A DNA stretch of 64,000 bases. Origin: Acidobacteriota bacterium. GTDB taxonomy: Bacteria; Acidobacteriota; Vicinamibacteria; Vicinamibacterales; Vicinamibacteraceae. A program made the translations under genes and the position numbers. Under the pieces are notes generated by a model. That model made no database searches. It was given only the letters and a program-made list of their open reading frames with translations, and was not told the origin of the DNA. Numbering within the stretch: position 1 is the first letter of the stretch; each line of letters begins with the position of its first letter. Of the stretch, positions 36,158-42,592 are shown in pieces. The stretch is from NCBI GenBank assembly GCA_020845575.1, contig JADLFL010000035.1, forward strand, positions 1 through 64,000, read 5' to 3'.

Positions 36158-38642
36158 TACCGGCGCGCCGCTCGATCCGGTGCTGTGGGAACGCGTCGAG
36201 CGCGCGTTCCTCGCTCTCGAACACGTCCCGGCAGACGAGCGGGACGCCGCGATCGCAAGCCATGCGGCCGGCGATGCCAGCCTCGCGCGCATCCTGCGGC
36301 GCATGCTGGGCGCGGCCGAACACGCACCCGCGCGCATCGGAGACGCCATCGCGCGTGCCGCCGACGCCGTCGCGGCCATCGCACCCGGTTCGTGGATCGG
36401 ACGCCGTGTCGGCTCATACGTCGTCCTGCGCGAGATCGGACGCGGGGGCATGGGTCTCGTGTTCGAGGCCGCACGCGCCGACGCGGCGTTCGACAAGCGC
36501 GTGGCGCTCAAGGTCGCTCCCGACTGGCGCGGGGGCGACGACTCGGCCGCCCGCTTCCGCGCGGAGCGCCAGATCCTCGCCGGTCTCGAACACCCCAACA
36601 TCGCGCGGCTGCTCGACGGCGGCACGGAAGACGGCGTGCCGTACTTCGCGATGGAGCTCGTTGACGGCGAGCCCATCACTGCGTATTGCAACAGGCACGG
36701 CCTCGACCTCGACGCGCGCCTGCGCCTCTTCATCGACGTGTGTCTCGCGGTCGAATACGCGCACGACCATCTCGTGGTGCATCGCGACATCAAGCCGGCC
36801 AACATCCTCGTCACGGCAGGCGGCGTGCCCAAGCTCCTCGACTTCGGCATCGCCAAGGTGCTCGGCGGACGCGCCGCAGACGCCACGCTCACGGCGGTCA
36901 CCGCGTGGACGCCGGCGTACGTGAGTCCCGAACAAGTGCGCGGATGGCCGATCACGGTCCGCACCGACGTCTATTCGCTTGGCCTCGTGCTCTACGAACT
37001 GGTGTGCGAGTCGCGTGCCCGGAGTACGGAGACGACAGCCGACGCGAGCCTCGTCGCCGCACTCTCCGAGGCCGCACTCGACGCGCCGAGCGCACGTCTG
37101 CGCGCGGCCGGCCGGCGCGATCTGGCCAGGCGCGTGGCAGGCGACATCGACACCATCACGCTCACGGCCGTGAGTCATGCACCCGACGAGCGCTACCGCT
37201 CCGTGGCGGAGTTGCGCGACGACATCACGCGCGTGCTCACGAACCGCCCGATTCGCGCACGCATGGCGAGTCCGCTGCACCGTGCGCGCAAGTTCGTGGC
37301 ACGCCACGCCGTTGCCGTGACGGCCGTCGCCATCGCCGCGACGCTCGCCGTCGCCGGACTCGTATCGGCGCTGAACGAAGGGCGCAAGGCCGATCGTCGC
37401 TTCCAGCAGGTGCGGGCGCTCGCCAACACGTTCGTCACCGACGTCCACGACCGTATCGCCATGCTGCCGGGATCCACGGAAGCACGCCACGCGATCGTGC
37501 AGACGGCCCTCACGTACCTCGAGAGCCTGCGCGCCGACGTCGGGACCGACGCGGCCCTGGCCGTCGAGCTCGCGAGCGCGTACGAAAAGGTCGGCTCCGC
37601 GCAGGGGCTGCCGACAGGGCCGAACCTCGGGAACACGGAAGGCGCGCTGGCAAGTTACGACACGGGCATCGCGCTGCTGCAGCCGTTCGCGTCACAGGAA
37701 AACGCGGCGAGACAGACGGTGTCGCTGCTGAATCTCCGCGGCGTCGTGAGACGCGCACGTGGGGATGTCGATGGCGCGATCGCCGATCTCGACGAGGGCG
37801 TCGCCATCGGGCGCCGGCTGCTGGCAGCCCGTCCGGACGACATCGCCACGATGGATGTCCTGGGCAGCATCGTGGCCAACAGAGGCCGCGCCGCATTCGA
37901 ACGGCGTGATTTCGGCGCCGCCGAACGAGACGGGACCGATGCGATGGCGCTCGCGGAGCGCCTCGTCGCGGCCGCGCCGCAGAACTCCCTCCACAGGAAC
38001 TCGCTCGCGGCGGCACACCTGGCCGTCGGTACCGCGCAGCTCGGGGCGGGGAGGCTCACCGACGCCGCGACGCACTACAGGGAATCCACGACGATCCGTG
38101 AGGCGTTGGTGCACGAGCACCCCGACAACGCCGCATACCGTCGCGCGCTCGCCATCGGCTACGGCACGCTCGGTGACGTGCTCGGATACAGGCCCGACAA
38201 TCTCGGGGATACCGATGGCGCCGTCACCGCGTTCACGAAAGCCGCCGCACTCATCGAGCAGGCGCGCGCCGAGGATCCGAAGGATCGGCGTGCGCTGTAC
38301 GACCTCGCGAACGTCCACGTGCGGCTCGGACGCGTGTACGCGAACGCGCAGCCGGCACGGATGGACGACGCCTTGTCGGCCCTCGAGCGGGCCACCTCGA
38401 ACGTCGACAGCCTCCTCGCCGAGGATCCGGAGGTCCTCACGTACCGCTACCTGCGATTCGTGGTGCTGAGAGACAAGGGCTACGCGCTGGCCCGGATCGG
38501 ACGGCGAACGGCCGCCATCACGGCACTGGAGGACGCCGCCAAGGTCGGTGCCGCGCTGCGTGGAGGCCCGAACGACGCGACCGTCGCCGATGCGATGACG
38601 GTCATCGCGACTCGCCTCGACGAACTTCGCCTCGCACGGTGA
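36138..38642 (+). CDS. Ser/Thr protein kinase with TPR region
   Basis: Membrane kinase of 834 residues. Glycine loop GRGGMGLVFEA near 101, catalytic loop HRDIKPAN near 215, DFGIAKVL and YVSPEQ are intact. A transmembrane helix near 390-410 (AVTAVAIAATLAVAGLVSAL) separates the kinase from a TPR-rich C-terminal half (for example LASAYEKVGSAQGLPTGPNL). It lacks the TolB-like domain of the kinase at 5703. The start inside the sigma-factor gene is supported by the 20-base overlap and domain completeness. The RiPP-like locus lies directly downstream on the opposite strand. Confidence 0.94.
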   Translation: MTANRTDTGAPLDPVLWERVERAFLALEHVPADERDAAIASHAAGDASLARILRRMLGAAEHAPARIGDAIARAADAVAAIAPGSWIGRRVGSYVVLREIGRGGMGLVFEAARADAAFDKRVALKVAPDWRGGDDSAARFRAERQILAGLEHPNIARLLDGGTEDGVPYFAMELVDGEPITAYCNRHGLDLDARLRLFIDVCLAVEYAHDHLVVHRDIKPANILVTAGGVPKLLDFGIAKVLGGRAADATLTAVTAWTPAYVSPEQVRGWPITVRTDVYSLGLVLYELVCESRARSTETTADASLVAALSEAALDAPSARLRAAGRRDLARRVAGDIDTITLTAVSHAPDERYRSVAELRDDITRVLTNRPIRARMASPLHRARKFVARHAVAVTAVAIAATLAVAGLVSALNEGRKADRRFQQVRALANTFVTDVHDRIAMLPGSTEARHAIVQTALTYLESLRADVGTDAALAVELASAYEKVGSAQGLPTGPNLGNTEGALASYDTGIALLQPFASQENAARQTVSLLNLRGVVRRARGDVDGAIADLDEGVAIGRRLLAARPDDIATMDVLGSIVANRGRAAFERRDFGAAERDGTDAMALAERLVAAAPQNSLHRNSLAAAHLAVGTAQLGAGRLTDAATHYRESTTIREALVHEHPDNAAYRRALAIGYGTLGDVLGYRPDNLGDTDGAVTAFTKAAALIEQARAEDPKDRRALYDLANVHVRLGRVYANAQPARMDDALSALERATSNVDSLLAEDPEVLTYRYLRFVVLRDKGYALARIGRRTAAITALEDAAKVGAALRGGPNDATVADAMTVIATRLDELRLAR

Positions 38643-38670
38643 AGGGAGTGGGAGTCACGCCTGAGAGGGT

Positions 38671-38689
38671 GTGCGTGACGCAAACGCAC
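38671..38689. terminator. weak hairpin between convergent genes
   Basis: GTGCGT and ACGCAC form a 6-bp stem with a 7-base loop in the short gap between the kinase gene and the precursor-peptide gene. There is no T-tract. Confidence 0.3.
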
Positions 38690-38698
38690 GAGCGCTGA

Positions 38699-38839
38699 CT
38701 AGAACTCGGACGCGGCAGAGGGCCTCTGCTGCGTCATCCGCGCCAGGTCGCCGTGATCGACGACACGAGGCGTCTGGTACGGCTTGCGTGGCGTCTTCTC
38801 CGTCCCGGGAACGGTCGTTTTGAGCGTGCATGAAGTCAA
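38699..38839 (-). CDS. RiPP precursor peptide with lasso-type leader
   Basis: Peptide of 46 residues starting at TTG. The central part YQTPRVVDHGDLARMT fits the lasso leader pattern Y-x2-P-x-[LV]-x3-G-x5-T that is read by PqqD-like B1 proteins. The Thr at the usual penultimate leader position leaves QRPSAASEF as a 9-residue core, with Glu at position 8 and only Phe after it. Start choice: AGGAGA lies seven bases upstream (38852-38847), and the TTG overlaps the stop of the HPr-kinase-like gene as TTGA. An in-frame ATG at 38887 would give 62 residues but has no such signal. The core has two Ser residues that the kinase could modify. A lasso ring of eight residues would leave a one-residue tail, so a threaded lasso is unlikely. 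Confidence 0.75.
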   Translation of the reverse strand: MTSCTLKTTVPGTEKTPRKPYQTPRVVDHGDLARMTQQRPSAASEF

Positions 38840-39756
38840 CGACGAATCTCCTGTTGAGGTAATGCCGACGCAAGTGTAGCACGCCATGGCGCGGCGACTA
38901 TCCCCTCCAGCGCGTCGACGACGGCGGGGATGACGGTCAACTCACGCGGTCGTCGAAGCGACCACACGGGCACACGCGCCGCGAGGTGCGCACACTGCCG
39001 CAGGTGCCGGGCACGCTGGATGTCGACGAGCAGCGGCCGGCAGAACGAGTACCGCACCAGCTCGATTGCGGCAGCACCGGGGTCGAGACGCTCGCACGCG
39101 AAGTCCCCATCGTCGAGCGTCACCAGCGCCGCTATCGGAGCCGGGTCCGACGCGAGAGCCGGCAAGGCATAGGTACGCTTGTCTGCGGCCATCCACGACG
39201 CCCGGACCTCGACGCCCGCCGGCGGCTCGTGCAGACGCACGAATGGCGCGTGGGGATGCACGCGCGGGTGGTCTCCGTCCCCGGCGTCCACGACGGCGAT
39301 GTCATCGGCGAGCAGGGCGTGCCCGCGGCCGGCACACGCCGTCGCCATGGTGGACTTGCCAACGCCGGAGTGGGCGAGCACGACGACGGCTGCCGAACCG
39401 ATCCGGATGACAGCCCCATGCAGGACCAGACGCCCGCGCTGCATCGCCGCAACAGCCAGCAGGGGGCCTGTCAGCCACTGCGCCAATGTCCCTGGCTCGA
39501 CGTCGGCCTGAGGCCAGGCGAGCACGTATGCACCGTCCTCGACGATGAAACGCCCGGCGCCGGCAGCCACGACCCTGACGCGCCGGCCATCGGAACTGGC
39601 CTCGTGGGTGTCGCCATCAGGCGGCGGCATACCTCGGCGGTCGACGATGGTGAGATCGGCGGCGGCAGCGGGATCGGCGGCGGGGACGCCGGGCAACTCG
39701 AATGGCGATCGCACGACCATTCCGCCGAGCCGGTATCGGCGTTCGATCATCGTCAT
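38836..39756 (-). CDS. HPr kinase/phosphatase-like protein of a RiPP locus
   Basis: Protein of 306 residues with a P-loop HSGVGKST (129-136) and a nearby DD pair (151-152), as in the C-terminal domain of HPr kinase. A less conserved N-terminal domain of about 100 residues precedes it. Relatives in paeninodin-type lasso clusters phosphorylate the C-terminal Ser of the precursor. Here the gene ends inside the start of the precursor gene (four-base TTGA overlap), which ties the kinase to that peptide. Two ATG codons (39756 and 39750) are possible starts; another at 39789 is less likely. No PTS genes are in the window, so a role in carbon control is unlikely. Confidence 0.85.
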   Translation of the reverse strand: MTMIERRYRLGGMVVRSPFELPGVPAADPAAAADLTIVDRRGMPPPDGDTHEASSDGRRVRVVAAGAGRFIVEDGAYVLAWPQADVEPGTLAQWLTGPLLAVAAMQRGRLVLHGAVIRIGSAAVVVLAHSGVGKSTMATACAGRGHALLADDIAVVDAGDGDHPRVHPHAPFVRLHEPPAGVEVRASWMAADKRTYALPALASDPAPIAALVTLDDGDFACERLDPGAAAIELVRYSFCRPLLVDIQRARHLRQCAHLAARVPVWSLRRPRELTVIPAVVDALEGIVAAPWRATLASALPQQEIRR

Positions 39757-39822
39757 GACGTCGCAGTGTGGGCCACGCCGCGCGTGCATGGCAAACGGAA
39801 GCGCGTCGATGGCTCTCGTGGC

Positions 39823-40131
39823 ATGATGGACCTCGTGCTCACCCCCGGCTCGCGATTGGTGGCTCGCGCCGACGTGCTCGGTAGTAGTGTCGGCGACGAG
39901 GCCAGCATTCTGCTGGATCCCGTGGCGGGCCGGTACTTCACCATCGAGGGGGCGGGCACGAGCGCGTGGGCGGCACTCGCCGTCCCCGTGACGTTCGATG
40001 CGCTGTGCGCGCGCGTCACGGCGGAGTTCGACGTGGACGATGCCACCTGCGAACGCGACATGCGCGATCTCGTGACGCGCCTGATCGACCTCGGACTCGT
40101 CCGCGTCCTGGACGAGCACGACGCGGACTGA
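39823..40131 (+). CDS. PqqD-like RiPP recognition protein (lasso B1-like)
   Basis: Protein of 102 residues with a PqqD-type winged-helix fold, the RiPP recognition element that binds leader peptides. It has the family pattern of an early strand with a GDEASILLDPVAGRYFTIEG hairpin and a C-terminal helix pair (FDVDDATCERDMRDLVTRLI). It sits three bases before the B2 gene and is divergent from the HPr-kinase-like gene across a 66-bp spacer. It should deliver the precursor to the B2 protease. A second ATG lies one codon downstream. Confidence 0.88.
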   Translation: MMDLVLTPGSRLVARADVLGSSVGDEASILLDPVAGRYFTIEGAGTSAWAALAVPVTFDALCARVTAEFDVDDATCERDMRDLVTRLIDLGLVRVLDEHDAD

Positions 40132-40133
40132 CC

Positions 40134-40526
40134 ATGCTGTCGCGTCTCTGGCGCCTCGCGATCGCCGCGACCGTCGTCGCCGTGGTTCGCGTGTGCCTGT
40201 GGACGCTGCCCTTCGCGCGCGTCGAGCGCCTCGTCACGCGTGGGCGCACATGGCGGTTCGGCGCCGTACGGGAGATGCCCACGCACGTCGCCGGGCGCGT
40301 CCACCGCATCGCGCGCTTCATTCCTTCGGCCTCCTGTCTCACACGCGCGCTTGCCACGCAGATCCTGTTGGCGTGGCAGGGACAGGCGTCCACGGTTCGC
40401 TACGGCGCCCGTCACGACGCCGCGGGGTTCGCCGCGCATGCGTGGGTCGAGATCGACGGACGGTCGCTCGATGCGTTGTCGAGCGACTACCGGCCGTTGC
40501 ACCCGGCGGGAGTGCCGCGTGGCTGA
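40134..40526 (+). CDS. lasso-type B2 protease (transglutaminase-like)
   Basis: Protein of 130 residues of the family that removes the leader in lasso peptide biosynthesis. A hydrophobic N-terminal segment is followed by the papain-like core. The probable catalytic residues are Cys68 (SASCLTRAL), His102 (FAAHAWVEIDG) and Asp108. The spacing matches the known B2 pattern C-x2-R-A-L and H-A-W-V-E. B1 and B2 are separate genes here, as in Gram-positive-type lasso clusters. It overlaps the nucleotidyltransferase start by eight bases. Confidence 0.9.
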   Translation: MLSRLWRLAIAATVVAVVRVCLWTLPFARVERLVTRGRTWRFGAVREMPTHVAGRVHRIARFIPSASCLTRALATQILLAWQGQASTVRYGARHDAAGFAAHAWVEIDGRSLDALSSDYRPLHPAGVPRG

Positions 40527-41688
40527 TCGCATGGCCAGGCGGCTGGTCGCGCTCGCAACAGGCGACGTGGCGAGCCGGCCACCTGTCCGCCGTAGCCCCG
40601 ACGACGAGCGGGGCGCGACGTCGGGCGAAGGTGGAGGCCCGGCCCCCGCAGACGATCACGTCGTGCGGACGCTGTACACGCAAGGGTTGTTGTCGTGGGG
40701 ACACGACGTGGCAGTCGCCGACGGGTGGCCAGCAGATGTACGCGAACGGATCGCGCGCCTGCGGGCCGACGCCGTGAGCAGGGCACTGGCACAAGCGGCG
40801 TTGCTGACGACCCTGCGGCAGGAGGCCGAGCACGCCGGCATCCCGCTGATGGTGCTCAAGGGCATCGCCCTCTCGACGGCCCTGTACGGCGACCTTGCGC
40901 GCCGCCACTCCGTCGATCTCGACGTGCTCGTCTCACCCGTCCACGCGGGCACCATCGCCGGAGTGCTGCGCGGTCTCGGTTTCGTACCGGGCCACCCATG
41001 GCAGGACGGCGGGTCGGACGAGTTCACGCGATGGGCCCGGCTGCACCATGAGTTCGCGTTCACCGACGCACGCGGCCGGGTCGTCGAACTGCACGCGCGA
41101 CTCACTGGTCCCTTGATGGGACGCAGCCGCCCCTTCGAGGCGTTGTGGCACGACCGTCGAGAGGTGCGGCTCGGCAGTTGCCACGTGGCCATGCCGTCGT
41201 GGGAAGACAGCGTTCCGCACCTTGCGGTCCACGGCTTCTGCCATGGATGGGAACGGCTGTCGTGGATCGCCGACATCGCCGCCATCGCGACGCGCGCCGA
41301 CGTCGACTGGGATCGCACGCGTACGCTGGCCGGCGAGTTGCGGTGCGTCACGGCCGTGGAAGCGGCACTCGGGATCAGTCACGCCCTGTTCGACACGCCG
41401 TTGCCGTGGCGTCCCGGCGCGCGTGCCGATCGCGCGGCGCGTGCCGTCGTGACGCGGATCGAACGCGGACGATTCAAGCCGCCCTTCGCCGACTGGCTCG
41501 GCGATCACTTCCGCAGCAGGGATGGCTGGATCGATGTCGCCCGGCACGCGTGGGCGTTGTGGCGTGTGCCGGCCGCGGATGATGCCAGCCCCGGCGAGTG
41601 GCCGCCGTCGGCGCTGTCGCTGACGTGGCGGCGCCCGCTCCGCCTGGTCCGTCGCCACGTGATCCGCGGCACGCGCGACGCCGCCTGA
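40519..41688 (+). CDS. nucleotidyltransferase of RiPP/lasso-type clusters
   Basis: Protein of 389 residues of the NTP_transf_5 family. The diagnostic motif is LKGIALSTALYGDLARRH followed by SVDLDVLV, with Asp133 and Asp135 as probable metal ligands. The rest is mostly helical. Such proteins are frequent in lasso clusters that also carry an HPr-kinase-like gene, and may nucleotidylate the phosphopeptide; this is not proven. The GTG at 40519 overlaps the B2 gene. Residues about 19-44 are low-complexity (RPPVRRSPDDERG, TSGEGGGPAPADDH) and coincide with a REP-like palindrome, so GTG 40663 (341 residues) is a credible alternative start. Confidence 0.85.
   Translation: MADRMARRLVALATGDVASRPPVRRSPDDERGATSGEGGGPAPADDHVVRTLYTQGLLSWGHDVAVADGWPADVRERIARLRADAVSRALAQAALLTTLRQEAEHAGIPLMVLKGIALSTALYGDLARRHSVDLDVLVSPVHAGTIAGVLRGLGFVPGHPWQDGGSDEFTRWARLHHEFAFTDARGRVVELHARLTGPLMGRSRPFEALWHDRREVRLGSCHVAMPSWEDSVPHLAVHGFCHGWERLSWIADIAAIATRADVDWDRTRTLAGELRCVTAVEAALGISHALFDTPLPWRPGARADRAARAVVTRIERGRFKPPFADWLGDHFRSRDGWIDVARHAWALWRVPAADDASPGEWPPSALSLTWRRPLRLVRRHVIRGTRDAA
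40576..40645. repeat. REP-like palindromic element, copy 1
   Basis: The segments GTCCGCCGTAGCCCC and GGGCGAAGGTGGAGGCCC flank a 20-base insert. Nearly the same segments occur at 58863-58917. The element lies inside the 5' part of the nucleotidyltransferase open frame. Confidence 0.6.
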
Positions 41689-41692
41689 CGCG

Positions 41693-42592
41693 TCAGCGGC
41701 GCAGCACGCTCTGGAGCAGGTCTCCGAGCTGGCGCGACGTGAACTGGTTTCCCTCGATGTTGGCCACGAGTACGCCCTGCCGATCGATCACCGCGGTTCG
41801 CGAGGTGTGGTTCATGAATCCCTCGTCGAGGAAGTAGTCGACACCGAACGTGTCGCACACGCGGCGGACCTCGGCGGGATCGCCCGTGAGAAAGCGCCAG
41901 CCATCCGTCGCCGCACGCAGCGCCGTCCTGGCGTACGCCGCCAGGACTTCCGGCGTGTCGCGCACGGGATCGAACGTGATCGTCAGGAAGACGAGGTCGT
42001 CCTCGAGCTCTGTGCTGAACCGTCGCTGCTGGGCGCCGAACTGATTGGCCACTCGGAAGCAGAACTGCGGCTGGGTGCAGCTCGTGTAGATGAAGTTGAC
42101 CGCCACGACGCGGCCCCGCAGATCGGACAGCCTCACCACGCGCCGCGTGTGATCGATCAACCGGAAGTCCGGAACCGCTGTCCCGACGGCGATGCCGCCG
42201 CGCGCCTGACCGGTGACCATCTCGGAGAGCACCGAGAGCCTGTTGGCCGTGAACGGATCCTGCTCCGCCGTGCGGTACTGGAGCACGCGGACGCCTTCGG
42301 CGTGCGAGGAATCTGGCCCCATCACGAGCGTGAACGTGATGCGCGCGCCCGGGTGCACGCCATCGAGTTCCTTGCTGTCGCGCACCTCGAACGGCATCGT
42401 CATCGCCGGCATCACGCCCTCGATGTCCTCGTGCGAGACAGTCATCTGCTCACGGGTCGGGTGGACCTCGATCACCATGCCGGCGACCTGGTGACGCGTG
42501 GTTGCCTCGTCCTGTGCGACAACCGGGGCGCTCCAGGCGATGGACGCGGCGGCGAGGAGGCCGAGCGTTCTAGTGCGCGTGCGTGGCGGCAC
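41693..42592 (-). CDS. SCO family copper chaperone fused to CusF-like domain
   Basis: Periplasmic protein of 299 residues with a signal peptide (about 1-27). A CusF-like domain (about 33-105) has a His and Met-x-Met set (SHEDIEG, MPAMTM) in which the CusF Trp is replaced by Met. The C-terminal thioredoxin-like SCO domain has Cys172 and Cys178 in CTQPQFC, a C-x5-C variant of the usual C-x3-C, and the copper His262 (FMNHTSRT). SCO proteins load copper into cytochrome oxidase or act as redox chaperones. The GTG start overlaps the end of the ASPIC/UnbV gene by 23 bases, so the two are probably cotranscribed. Confidence 0.9.
   Translation of the reverse strand: MPPRTRTRTLGLLAAASIAWSAPVVAQDEATTRHQVAGMVIEVHPTREQMTVSHEDIEGVMPAMTMPFEVRDSKELDGVHPGARITFTLVMGPDSSHAEGVRVLQYRTAEQDPFTANRLSVLSEMVTGQARGGIAVGTAVPDFRLIDHTRRVVRLSDLRGRVVAVNFIYTSCTQPQFCFRVANQFGAQQRRFSTELEDDLVFLTITFDPVRDTPEVLAAYARTALRAATDGWRFLTGDPAEVRRVCDTFGVDYFLDEGFMNHTSRTAVIDRQGVLVANIEGNQFTSRQLGDLLQSVLRR

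Noticed and set aside
38655-38882. Alternative frame over the precursor gene (75 residues, Arg-rich)
   Set aside because: It lacks the leader motif and any start signal, and reads like a shadow frame; the TTG frame has a ribosome site, coupling and the conserved leader pattern.
38836-39756. HPr-kinase-like gene as a regulator of the PTS
   Set aside because: No HPr or PTS genes are nearby, and its gene is coupled to a RiPP precursor next to B1/B2 genes.
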